Positions 1-7,038 of a stretch of DNA of 42,740 nt are shown here, piece by piece. The stretch lies in the NCBI RefSeq assembly GCF_042678305.1, contig NZ_JBHUDT010000009.1, one strand, 5' to 3'. Made by a program: the position numbers and the translations under genes. Each line of letters begins with the position of its first letter. Positions within the stretch are counted from its first letter, which is position 1. This DNA comes from Gelatiniphilus marinus (GTDB lineage: Bacteria; Bacteroidota; Bacteroidia; Flavobacteriales; Flavobacteriaceae). Below the pieces are notes generated by a model. It searched no databases and was not told where the DNA came from. It saw only the letters and a list, made by a program, of their open reading frames with translations.

Positions 1-40
1 GTTTTAAAAAGTCGTCGTTTAATAAATCGTCTTTGTTCAT
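1..40 (-). CDS. 5' end of a possible IS256-type transposase (partial)
   Basis: A minus-strand reading frame begins with ATG at 38-40 and runs off the left edge. It reads M-N-K-D-D-L-L-N-D-D-F-L-K. From memory, this acidic start followed by D-F-L-K resembles the N-terminus of Bacteroidota IS256-family (mutator) transposases. Only 13 residues are visible, so neither the family nor the gene itself can be proven from this window. A strong terminator lies just upstream at 65-98, so transcription would have to start between 41 and about 64. Confidence 0.3.
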   Translation of the reverse strand, partial: MNKDDLLNDDFLK

Positions 41-64
41 CGTGTATAAAATTTAAATTAATAA

Positions 65-98
65 AAAAATATCGAGGGTTGCAACCCTCGATATTTTT
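65..98. terminator. Perfect 34-bp palindrome, rho-independent terminator
   Basis: The sequence is perfectly self-complementary over 34 bases (core TATCGAGGGTT/AACCCTCGATA), and its ends form A/T tracts. Read on the minus strand it begins right after the stop codon at 97-99 and is followed by a T run, so it is a convincing intrinsic terminator for the small broken gene at 97-374. It could also work in the other direction. Confidence 0.8.
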
Positions 99-374
99 AA
101 ACTTTACACACTTTGTGAGATACTACCATGTTATTGGACTTGACAACGTAGTTTGTTGCAACAAGCCCTGAATTTAATGAGCTAGTATCAGACCTGAAAA
201 CCTTTAAATTTGAAGAACCGCCAACAGTAAAAGTTATTGAGTCCACACAGGTTGTAACAATTGAAAAAGTTAAATCTGTTTTCCCACCTTCTTAAAGTTA
301 CTCGAGTTTGCAATTCGCTTCAAACTAAACAGAAAAAGCACGAAAAACAACACACTTATAAAACTTAACCACAT
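97..374 (-). pseudogene. Small membrane-anchored or secreted protein gene, frameshifted
   Basis: On the minus strand an ATG at 372-374 opens a 34-codon frame starting M-W-L-S-F-I-S-V-L-F-F. This is a strongly hydrophobic segment that could be a signal anchor, and the frame stops at 270-272. The frame one base over is open from 291 to a stop at 97-99 and encodes about 64 protein-like residues (S-I-T-F-T-V-G-G-S-S-N-L...), but it has no start codon. Adding one A to the A4 run near 277-280 joins the two frames into one protein of about 92 residues. The stop codon abuts a perfect terminator, which supports a real gene end. I do not recognise the family. It is either a decayed gene or a sequencing indel. 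Confidence 0.4.
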
Positions 375-469
375 TTATTCCAATTTCTAAATTCAAAACA
401 TTGAATTTAGCAAATATAAAACGATTGGAAACTGAAGATTGATTATAGCAAACATGTCCGTGTTAACGA

Positions 470-562
470 TTAAGGCATACTCAGACTCCGCTCAGTACAG
501 GTTTGTTGGAGCTCGCCGACGCAGGAGGAAGCGACTGCCGAAAGCGCGACCCTTGTGGTAAT
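470..562. repeat. Dispersed repeat, copy 1 (inverted relative to 23455-23590)
   Basis: This stretch holds CTCCGCTCAGTACAGG, TTGTTGGAGCTCGCC and GAAGCGACTGCCGAAAGC. The last two recur in reverse complement near 23515-23585 (GCTTTCGGTAGTCGCTTCC and GGCGAGCTCCAACAA), and CTCCGCTCAG recurs at 23482-23491. It is G+C-richer than its surroundings and non-coding on the strand of its neighbours. It is probably one of the intergenic palindromic repeat families of Flavobacteriaceae. It lies just downstream of the gamma-carbonic-anhydrase gene. Confidence 0.6.
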
Positions 563-565
563 GCT

Positions 566-1081
566 CTAATCTTTAAACCAACCCGAGTATTTTATATAAT
601 TGTTGGCGATTCGGTTTATTTCGCCAGAGATGAGTTCTTGACTAATATCCTTTACTTTTTTTGCTGGAACGCCCGCGTAAATACTGCCGGCTTCTACCCT
701 CGTATTTTGTGTTACAACCGCGCCTGCCGCAATAATGCTGTTGCTTTCTACAATGCAATCGTCCATAATAATACTGCCCATGCCCACCAAAACATTGTTG
801 TGAATGGTGCAACCGTGCACGATGGCATTGTGCCCAATAGAGACGTTATTGCCAATGTTTGTGGGCGATTTTTGATAGGTGGCGTGTATAACCGCGCCGT
901 CTTGCACGTTTACTTTATTGCCCATTTTTATGTAATGGACATCGCCGCGAATTACGGCACTAAACCATACGCTGCATTGGCTGCCCATTACCACATCGCC
1001 AACAATGGTAGCGTTTTCGGCAATGTAACAATCGTTTGGTATTTGTGGAGATTTTCCGTTTACTGGTTTTATTATTGGCAT
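566..1081 (-). CDS. Gamma-carbonic-anhydrase family hexapeptide protein
   Basis: This 171-aa protein is built almost entirely of hexapeptide repeats (I-x-E-N-A-T-I-V-G-D-V pattern), which fold as a left-handed beta helix that trimerises. The three zinc-ligand histidines expected for gamma-class carbonic anhydrases are present at H66 (V-I-H-A-T), H84 (S-I-G-H-N) and H89 (I-V-H-G). Length and order match the YrdA/PaaY/CaiE group, so the protein is cytosolic and may hydrate CO2 or act on a CoA-linked substrate; the sequence does not separate these. The ATG at 1081 is the only good start. The long plus-strand frame opposite it is a shadow. It is the last gene before the repeat at 470-562. Confidence 0.9.
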   Translation of the reverse strand: MPIIKPVNGKSPQIPNDCYIAENATIVGDVVMGSQCSVWFSAVIRGDVHYIKMGNKVNVQDGAVIHATYQKSPTNIGNNVSIGHNAIVHGCTIHNNVLVGMGSIIMDDCIVESNSIIAAGAVVTQNTRVEAGSIYAGVPAKKVKDISQELISGEINRIANNYIKYSGWFKD

Positions 1082-1098
1082 GAGTTAGAATGTTTTTT

Positions 1099-1120
1099 AA
1101 TTCCCGCGCAGACGGGAATC
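1099..1120. repeat. Short palindromic repeat ATTCCCGCGCAGACGGGAAT
   Basis: A compact hairpin (ATTCCCG...CGGGAAT) lies just upstream of the carbonic-anhydrase-like gene. It has the look of the short palindromic intergenic repeats common in Flavobacteriaceae. There is no U run on the minus side, so it is not a textbook terminator. A related degenerate unit sits at about 1218-1268 (TTTCCGCC...GCGGTAATGACA), interrupted by the palindrome CTGAAACAAGTTCAG. Confidence 0.5.
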
Positions 1121-1271
1121 TCATAAATTGGAACTAAATTTACTAAAAACAAAACGATTTCGAGCAAAGCAAGAAAAAACAATAACAGAAAGAGATCTGT
1201 AATAATATTTAAAAGAGATTTCCGCCTTACTGAAACAAGTTCAGCATATGTTGCGGTAATGACAAAAAGGG

Positions 1272-2006
1272 TTATTTGAAATACGACAATAAGTTTGATT
1301 TTTTTGATGCAGAAACCATAATTTCCTTGCCATTGCTAAGTAATACGCTTCCGCCTTTGCCTTTCATGTATTTTACAACTTCGTTTACATTTACTACATA
1401 CGATTTGTGAACACGAGCAAAACCACTATCCTTTAAAATAGCTTCAAAATATTTTAGTGTTTTACTTACTACTTTCTTTTTATTGGTGTTTATGAAGATT
1501 TCGGTGTAATTATCGTCGGCTTTACAATACAAAATATCGGCTGTATTAATAACCTCAAAACCGTTTTGCTGCGGAATTGTGATTTTACCATTTACCGTAT
1601 TTGTTTTTGGAACTAATACTTGGTTTTGAAGTGCCTCTTCTTTGGTTTTTATTTCGGTAACATAATCGACTGCTTTTATAAGCTCGTCGATTGAAATGGG
1701 TTTCATTAAATAATATGAGGCGTGGGCGTTTAATGCGTCTATGGCGTAATGATTGTATGCGGTTACAAATACGGTTTCAAAATTGATGTCGCCTACTTTA
1801 TCGAGTAAATCAAAGGCATTGCCATAAGGCATTTCTACATCGAGGAACACTAAATCTAAATCGTTGTTTCTAATTAATACCAAGGCTTCTTCAACATTTT
1901 CCGCTTCGCCCAAAACCGTAACATTTGGGCAGTATTTTTTGAGGTAATTCTTTAGAATTTTTCTGCTGGTTTCTTCGTCTTCGACTATGATTGAGCTTAG
2001 TTTCAT
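1272..2006 (-). CDS. LytTR-family response regulator
   Basis: This 244-aa protein has an N-terminal receiver domain with an acidic pocket at E9-D10, phospho-acceptor D56 (L-V-F-L-D-V-E-M-P), T82 and K102-P103. A C-terminal LytTR DNA-binding domain runs from about residue 140 to the end (R-V-H-K-S-Y-V-V-N). It is the natural partner of the LytS-type kinase at 3297-5471, which normally would be directly adjacent. Here two foreign genes and repeats separate them. The start ATG at 2006 is preceded by a T-rich stretch with no Shine-Dalgarno sequence, as is usual in this phylum. Truncated copies of its first codons occur at 2495 and 3200. Confidence 0.93.
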   Translation of the reverse strand: MKLSSIIVEDEETSRKILKNYLKKYCPNVTVLGEAENVEEALVLIRNNDLDLVFLDVEMPYGNAFDLLDKVGDINFETVFVTAYNHYAIDALNAHASYYLMKPISIDELIKAVDYVTEIKTKEEALQNQVLVPKTNTVNGKITIPQQNGFEVINTADILYCKADDNYTEIFINTNKKKVVSKTLKYFEAILKDSGFARVHKSYVVNVNEVVKYMKGKGGSVLLSNGKEIMVSASKKSNLLSYFK

Positions 2007-2054
2007 ACTGTTTTTTTATTATTTTAATTAGATTGACAATTGATAAACTTAATG

Positions 2055-2078
2055 TCAGTCTGAGCTTGTCGAAGACTT
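2055..2078. repeat. Inverted copy of the CTTCGACAAGCTCAG repeat (left flank of the GIY-YIG gene)
   Basis: It reads GTCTGAGCTTGTCGAAGAC and is the reverse complement (with minor changes) of the repeat at 2416-2439 and 3121-3143. It contains the last six codons and stop of the GIY-YIG gene, so the gene's C-terminus (S-S-T-S-S-D) is encoded by the repeat. The unit can fold through GCTT/AAGC. Confidence 0.7.
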
Positions 2079-2390
2079 ATCTCGTTTATCTGGTTGCCCA
2101 AATTTTGAATAATTCTTTGAGAACTCTATCAAATCGTCCCAATTTTCATCAATTAATGCTTTTTTCTTTTTTTGAGACCAACCTTTAATTTGCTTTTCAA
2201 TTTTAATGGCTTCACTTGGGTTTGTGCATTGTAAATACCATTTTAGCTTAATTGGTCGTCTTGAAAATGTATAACCATCTGCTTTATAACCTGATTTATG
2301 TTGATTGATTCTTCGTTCTAAATCATTAGTCATTCCTGTGTAATAGGTACTGTCTGAACAAAGGAGAATATAAACGTAATAGTATTTCAT
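2055..2390 (-). CDS. GIY-YIG (URI-type) nuclease domain protein
   Basis: This 111-aa single-domain protein has the GIY-YIG signature: Y-V-Y-I-L at 5-9, Y-Y-T-G-M-T at 16-21, catalytic-type R27 in E-R-R-I-N-Q-H, and E65 in the I-K-I-E-K-Q-I-K helix. Small solo proteins of this kind are abundant in Bacteroidota genomes and their function is unknown. The gene is bracketed by the same short repeat in inverted orientation (2055-2078 and 2416-2439), with the left copy forming its last codons. It sits between the split kinase and regulator genes, so it is probably a late insertion. I infer a mobile or repeat-associated role, but the sequence alone does not prove movement. Confidence 0.88.
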   Translation of the reverse strand: MKYYYVYILLCSDSTYYTGMTNDLERRINQHKSGYKADGYTFSRRPIKLKWYLQCTNPSEAIKIEKQIKGWSQKKKKALIDENWDDLIEFSKNYSKFGQPDKRDKSSTSSD

Positions 2391-2415
2391 TCTTATTTAT
2401 GCATTAATTAATCGT

Positions 2416-2498
2416 GCTTCGACAAGCTCAGCATGACAAAGCGTTTCAATTTGTCTTTATTTATATCGTTTGACTATGATTGCGGTTAGTTTCATGTT
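2416..2498. repeat. 83-bp direct repeat, copy 1 (repeat unit plus false regulator start)
   Basis: This segment is 81/83 identical to 3121-3203. It starts with GCTTCGACAAGCTCAGCATG and ends in the reverse complement of ATGAAACTAACCGCAATCAT, which mirrors the first codons of the response regulator gene. On the minus strand the false start reads M-K-L-T-A-I-I-V-K-R-Y-K and then stops. The two differences are C/T changes near the false start. Confidence 0.9.
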
Positions 2499-2510
2499 TT
2501 TAATTTGCCA

Positions 2511-3083
2511 CTAATTATTTTTTATTTTTTTCAACTCTTTGATTTGATTTTTTGTTCTTAAATATTCATTTGCAATGTTAAATCTTTCTTCTTCAACCAA
2601 TGGCAGTAAATTCAAATCATTTATATATTTTTCTTTATCCTTACTACTCATTATTTTTAATTGTTTTATATATGCTTTTCCTTCCGAGCTATTTTTATAA
2701 TAAATCAATCGATTAAATAATTCGCAACAAGGGTCGGTTTCTTTCTTGTGCCCTTTATAAAGTAATGGGAAAAGTCCACCCATTTTTTCTAAAACTATTT
2801 CGTCGTTCACCAAATATATTTCAATAACGGCATCAACAAATGCATTTTCATCATAATGGCCTTTAATTTTCTGAAATCCATTAGAATCTTTTTCATAATA
2901 ATTGAAGAAAGTCTCATTTCCATTTTCCATTAAAGTTTTTGTTGATTCTATTTTGGCTGTTTTTTCATACGCCATAATAGTTTTATCAATCTCTTTAACC
3001 CAATCCTCACGATTATCTATAATTTCATTTTGACAAGAAACCAATAAAGCAATATATACAAATCCTAATATTTTAATTTTCAT
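2511..3083 (-). CDS. Putative lipoprotein of unknown function
   Basis: The protein has about 190 aa. The ATG at 3083 gives M-K-I-K-I-L-G-F-V-Y-I-A-L-L-V-S-C, a typical lipoprotein signal with the lipidated cysteine at about residue 17; an earlier TTG is less likely. The mature part is charged and helical, with a C-C pair (D-P-C-C-E-L) and a lysine-rich C-terminus, and matches no family I can name. The gene is enclosed by the two 83-bp direct repeats (2416-2498 and 3121-3203). It therefore looks like a passenger inserted or duplicated together with the repeat between the sensor kinase and its regulator. Confidence 0.6.
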   Translation of the reverse strand: MKIKILGFVYIALLVSCQNEIIDNREDWVKEIDKTIMAYEKTAKIESTKTLMENGNETFFNYYEKDSNGFQKIKGHYDENAFVDAVIEIYLVNDEIVLEKMGGLFPLLYKGHKKETDPCCELFNRLIYYKNSSEGKAYIKQLKIMSSKDKEKYINDLNLLPLVEEERFNIANEYLRTKNQIKELKKIKNN

Positions 3084-3120
3084 CAAATAATGTTTTTTTA
3101 TTTATGTATAAATTGATTGC

Positions 3121-3203
3121 GCTTCGACAAGCTCAGCATGACAAAGCGTTTCAATTTGTCTTTATTTATATCGTTCGACTATGATTGCGGTTAGTTCCAT
3201 GTT
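3121..3203. repeat. 83-bp direct repeat, copy 2
   Basis: This is the second copy of the segment at 2416-2498. Its false start, on the minus strand at 3200, reads M-E-L-T-A-I-I-V-E and then R-Y-K-stop. The match to the true regulator start includes the V-E that follows the first seven codons, so the copy carries about 27 nt of ancestral regulator sequence before it diverges. Confidence 0.9.
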
Positions 3204-3257
3204 GACATTTCTTATTTTCTATTTCTATTATTTATTAGTCACTCGTAATCAAGATCG

Positions 3258-3297
3258 AATTTAAGCTCCCTCCTTTGGAGGGTTAGGGAGGCTTTTT
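3258..3297. terminator. Hairpin repeat/terminator after the sensor kinase
   Basis: AAGCTCCCTCC and GGGAGGCTTTTTT form a branched inverted repeat (CCCTCCTTTGGAGGG inside AGCTCCC...GGGAGGCTT) abutting the kinase stop codon. It probably ends the kinase transcript. It belongs to a dispersed flavobacterial palindrome type, so it may be a repeat recruited as a terminator. Confidence 0.55.
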
Positions 3298-5471
3298 TAA
3301 TCCTTTTTAAGCGTTACAATTACTTTAGTTCCCGTATCATCTTCATCTTGAAAATCGGTAACAGAAACATCGACTTTATCTTTGTACATGGCGTTTAAAA
3401 TGGATACGCGTTTTTTTATGTTCCCCATGCCTTTTGAGTTTTGCTTTTGCTGGTTTTTGGTTTTCAGGGCTTTCGATTTTTGGCGCCCAATGCCATCGTC
3501 GGTAATGGTTATTTTAATTTCATCGGGCTTGGTTTGGGCTATTGAAATGTTTAAGTGCCCTTTGGTTTTTTTGTACCGCAGCCCGTGCCAAACCGCATTT
3601 TCAATATAAGGTTGCAACAGCATGGGGGGAATTACAAAATCGTTTACATCTATATTTTCATCAACTGTAATGCTGTAATCAAATTTATCTTTAAACCTAA
3701 AATGTTCTAATTTGGTGTAAAGTTCCAAAAGCTCAATTTCTTTTTCCAAGGGAATAAAATCTTCTTCACTATTCTCTAAAACGGCGCGCATCAATAATGA
3801 AAAATCGGTTAAATATTTGTTTGCCGTCCGCTCGTCGTTTGAAGCGATAAAACTATTTACCGAGTTTAGTGCGTTAAAGATAAAGTGCGGGTTCATTTGG
3901 CTGCGCAGGGTTTTTAATGCCAACAAATTGTTTGCCAACCGCTGTTGTTTTATGTAATTGAACATTAAAAACGCGGTAACCAACAGCAATATTACGCCAC
4001 CGATTAGAGAATAGATGATGAGTTTTTGCCGGCGCGCCTGCTCGATATTAAGTTGGTATTTGCTTTCGGACAAGGCCCTGTCGCTCTCCAAACTTAAAAT
4101 CCGGTTTTGCTTGTTGACGATGTCTTTACTGAATCGGGCGGCTTGCGAAATTTCCTGCTCTTTTTTAGAATAGACCTTATCGACCAAATCGACGTATTGT
4201 TGGTAGGCGACCAATGCTTTATCGAACTCGCCGGCATCGCGATACACTTCAGATAATTTTCTGGTGGCATCTTTCTGGACGATTAAATCTTCTTTGTCGT
4301 CGGCTTCTTCAATGCTTTTTTCAAGATAGCTAATGGCTTGCCCAAAATCCTTTTGCAAAGCATAGGCATTGCCAATTTTATAGTTTTGTTTTTGTGGTGT
4401 TAAGGCGCTTTCGTTATCGAAAACCGAATCGGTTTCTATTTCGTTTATATCTTCTAAAGCTTGTTTTCTCAATTCAATTTCGCTGGAATAATCGCTTAAA
4501 TTATTCTGAAAATCGGCGACTTTAATTTTCTCTTCAATGCCTCTTTTTTTGTTTTGGGTTTTAGCCAGTTTTAACGATTCGTTAAAGTAGCCCTTTGCTT
4601 TTTGAGACTCCCCTTTGGCATCATAAACCTGAGCTATTTTAGAATTTAAGTCGGTTACCTTTGGGCTTATCAAATGCTTTTTTGCCACGTTTAAACCCTC
4701 GGTATAAGCATCAATTGCCGCATTAAAGGTTTTGGTGTTTTGGTGCACATCGCCAAGGCCTTCATAAAGTGTTACCAATTCCCAATTAGAGAGTTCGGTT
4801 TTATCGATATCGTTGTAAGTAGCCAGACTTTCCTGGTAGTTTTTATTAAGCTGATAGGCTTTTGCCAATTTAATTTTAACGGTATTATTTGCTCTATTTT
4901 GAATGCTTATTCGGTAATTTGAAACGGCCAAATCGTACTGTTTCCAATACAAATACACATCGCCCAAAACCTCGTAGGCTTCGCTATTTTCTTTTACCGA
5001 TCGGCTATTTTTTAAAGCATCTGCTATAAACTGAATACTCTTTTTGGCGTCTTTTTTTAAATACACTTCGGCAGAATCGATAAGCGATTTAAAGATTTGG
5101 ACACTTCCTCTCGATTTAAAAAGTTTGCTTTTGTATTCATCCATTTTATTGGGTTGTACCTCAACTTTAATGCGCTCGCTACTTTTTATGGTGTAGTAAA
5201 CGGTTTCAAAATCTTTGTGCCGAATGGTAAGCTCGTCGCCTTTTTTGGCTTCAATCCTAAACTCGCCCAAAGCATCGGTTGTGGTGTACGCGCCACCGCT
5301 AACCTCGATATTTACATCGGGGATGGGTTTATAAGTGTCGCTTTCAATTACAGCACCGCGTACCGTAAAACGTTTTTCTTGGTTTACAGCATCGTTGCGT
5401 TGCTGCCCAAACATAAAGCCCGTGCTAAAAACGAGGTATAAAAAGATTAAATATTTTACCAGTACATTCAT
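3297..5471 (-). CDS. LytS-type sensor histidine kinase with TPR repeats
   Basis: The start chosen is ATG at 5471 (724 aa) because it opens a clean signal peptide (M-N-V-L-V-K-Y-L-I-F-L-Y-L-V-F); the GTG at 5501 is poorer. The domains in order are signal peptide, carboxypeptidase-regulatory-like beta sandwich (about 35-110), tetratricopeptide repeats (about 130-440), a coiled coil, one membrane helix (about 485-505), and a His_kinase/HATPase module. The kinase module has the H box M-N-P-H-F-I-F-N-A-L-N with the histidine near 529, the N box Q-P-Y-I-E-N-A-V-W-H-G, and the G box D-D-G-I-G. It probably senses an envelope state through the periplasmic TPRs and phosphorylates the LytTR regulator at 1272-2006. 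The pair is now interrupted by inserted DNA. Confidence 0.93.
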   Translation of the reverse strand: MNVLVKYLIFLYLVFSTGFMFGQQRNDAVNQEKRFTVRGAVIESDTYKPIPDVNIEVSGGAYTTTDALGEFRIEAKKGDELTIRHKDFETVYYTIKSSERIKVEVQPNKMDEYKSKLFKSRGSVQIFKSLIDSAEVYLKKDAKKSIQFIADALKNSRSVKENSEAYEVLGDVYLYWKQYDLAVSNYRISIQNRANNTVKIKLAKAYQLNKNYQESLATYNDIDKTELSNWELVTLYEGLGDVHQNTKTFNAAIDAYTEGLNVAKKHLISPKVTDLNSKIAQVYDAKGESQKAKGYFNESLKLAKTQNKKRGIEEKIKVADFQNNLSDYSSEIELRKQALEDINEIETDSVFDNESALTPQKQNYKIGNAYALQKDFGQAISYLEKSIEEADDKEDLIVQKDATRKLSEVYRDAGEFDKALVAYQQYVDLVDKVYSKKEQEISQAARFSKDIVNKQNRILSLESDRALSESKYQLNIEQARRQKLIIYSLIGGVILLLVTAFLMFNYIKQQRLANNLLALKTLRSQMNPHFIFNALNSVNSFIASNDERTANKYLTDFSLLMRAVLENSEEDFIPLEKEIELLELYTKLEHFRFKDKFDYSITVDENIDVNDFVIPPMLLQPYIENAVWHGLRYKKTKGHLNISIAQTKPDEIKITITDDGIGRQKSKALKTKNQQKQNSKGMGNIKKRVSILNAMYKDKVDVSVTDFQDEDDTGTKVIVTLKKD

Positions 5472-5645
5472 TTGCAGTTTAATATCGATAAACTTACGCA
5501 CTTTCTTTGTTATAATAAAATGAGGGTTTTAAAATACCGTTGTTTTTTAAGATGAAAAAGGGACGTTTGCGCATTTATAAGTTTCATTCACTCATTTAAA
5601 ATACTGCCTCGCTCATTCGTCTTTTTTTAAGAAGAAAGTTGCTTT

Positions 5646-5653
5646 TAGTTTTG
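5646..5653 (+). promoter_or_regulatory. -7 type promoter box TAGTTTTG
   Basis: It fits the Bacteroidota -7 consensus TAnnTTTG and lies 55 nt upstream of the vWA lipoprotein ATG. A T-rich region sits about 20 nt upstream, where the -33 element is expected, but no clear TTG is present there. Confidence 0.4.
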
Positions 5654-5708
5654 CGCTTATCAAAAAGTCCATCATGGGCATCATTAAATCAAAAAAACGA
5701 AAAATATT

Positions 5709-6866
5709 ATGAAAACTTATTTTAAAACACTCCTTTTTGGCATGGCGCTAATTGGTTTTACAGCTTGCAATGCAAACAACAAAAAGACAAACACAGATTT
5801 AGCTCAAGCAGAAATAACAGTACAAAAACCCAGTAAACAGTACATTAAGGTGGCACTTTTATTAGATACCAGCAATAGCATGGACGGATTGATAGACCAA
5901 GCCAAAGCACAACTTTGGGATATTGTAAACGAGTTATCGTACGCCAAATGCGGCAACAATAAACCCAATTTGCAAATTGCTTTGTACGAATACGGCAACG
6001 ACAGATTGAATGGCGACGAAGGGTATATTAGGCAGGTTTTAAGCTTTAGCGAAGACCTAGACGAAATTTCAAAAGAGCTATTCTCGTTAACCACAAATGG
6101 CGGTGAAGAATATTGCGGACAGGTAATACAAACCTCATTAAACCAATTAAATTGGGGTAAAAATCCTGACGATTTAAAGCTCATTTTTATCGCAGGAAAC
6201 GAACCTTTCACGCAAGGAAAAATCAATTATAAAGACGCCTCAACAAATGCGAAAGAAAAAGATGTAACTATTAATACTATTTTTTGTGGCGATTACAGAC
6301 AAGGCATCAATATATCTTGGAAAGATGGTGCAAGTTTAACCAATGGCGATTATATGGCGATAAACCAAAACAATGCCACGGTACATATTGCCTCGCCTTA
6401 CGATGATGATATTTTAATTTTAAACCAAAAATTGAATAAAACCTATGTGATTTACGGTCAAGCCGGAAGTCAAAAAATGGCGCTTCAAGCCGAACAAGAT
6501 ACCAATGCTAGCTTGTACAGCAAAGCCAATGCAGTAAGCAGAACGGTAAGTAAAAGCTCGCATTTGTATAAAAACAAATCTTGGGATTTAGTAGATGCCG
6601 AAGCCGAAGAAGATTTTAAATACAATGATTTAAAAGCGAGTCAATTGCCAGAGGTTTTAAAAGGAAAATCGGAGGCTGAAATTAAAGCTTATGTGGCCAA
6701 AAAACGTATTGAGCGAAAGCGTATTCAAAAGCAAATCCAAGATTTGAACAACAAGCGTAAACTGTATGTTTCAAATCATAAAAAAGACACCAAAAACGGC
6801 TTGGAAAATGCGATGACCAAAGCCATAAAAGAACAAGCCAAGAGAAAAAAATATAGTTGGGATTAA
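5709..6866 (+). CDS. von Willebrand factor A domain lipoprotein
   Basis: This 385-aa protein begins with a lipoprotein signal (G-F-T-A-C, Cys20), followed by a short linker and a vWA domain whose MIDAS motif is D-T-S-N-S at 53-57. Such domains bind a divalent metal and mediate protein contacts. The region up to about residue 240 looks like the complete vWA fold. The C-terminal 100 residues are lysine-rich and likely coiled coil (K-K-R-I-E-R-K-R-I-Q-K-Q-I-Q). It is a stand-alone gene. The partner protein is unknown, and an adhesive or scaffolding role in the periplasm is inferred only from the domain. Confidence 0.85.
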   Translation: MKTYFKTLLFGMALIGFTACNANNKKTNTDLAQAEITVQKPSKQYIKVALLLDTSNSMDGLIDQAKAQLWDIVNELSYAKCGNNKPNLQIALYEYGNDRLNGDEGYIRQVLSFSEDLDEISKELFSLTTNGGEEYCGQVIQTSLNQLNWGKNPDDLKLIFIAGNEPFTQGKINYKDASTNAKEKDVTINTIFCGDYRQGINISWKDGASLTNGDYMAINQNNATVHIASPYDDDILILNQKLNKTYVIYGQAGSQKMALQAEQDTNASLYSKANAVSRTVSKSSHLYKNKSWDLVDAEAEEDFKYNDLKASQLPEVLKGKSEAEIKAYVAKKRIERKRIQKQIQDLNNKRKLYVSNHKKDTKNGLENAMTKAIKEQAKRKKYSWD

Positions 6867-6876
6867 AAAAAACTCG

Positions 6877-7020
6877 TCATTACGAAGGAAGTATGACTGA
6901 AGTAATCTTATAAATTCAAACTTGTTGTCTTAAAATATGCCGATAAGAATAAACAGATTGCCACGTCGTCCAGACAGCTCCCGATAGCTATCGGGACAGG
7001 GCTCCCTGTTAATGACAGTT
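6877..7020. repeat. Composite inverted repeat between convergent genes
   Basis: The left end, GTCATTACGAAGGAAGTATG, and the right end, reading GTCATTAACAGGGAGCC on the other strand, are imperfect inverted copies. AAGTAATCTTAT and AACAGATTGCCACG are their inner parts. Near the right end lies the perfect 18-bp palindrome TCCCGATAGCTATCGGGA (6979-6996), whose core recurs at 23552-23565. It separates the convergent vWA and PorP genes and may end both transcripts. It is a typical dispersed flavobacterial repeat. Confidence 0.65.
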
Positions 7021-7038
7021 ATTACTTTACTTCAAAAT

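Noticed and set aside
503..1126. Long plus-strand frame opposite the gamma-carbonic-anhydrase gene
   Set aside because: It has no family features and starts with TTG, while the minus strand carries a complete hexapeptide protein with its zinc histidines. It is a shadow of hexapeptide codon periodicity.
2475..2495. False start codons at 2495 and 3200 as short coding genes
   Set aside because: Each runs for only about 12 codons to a stop, and they are copies of the regulator's first codons, so they are remnants.
2416..3203. CRISPR array from the 83-bp repeats
   Set aside because: There are only two copies, with a gene between them and no regular spacers.
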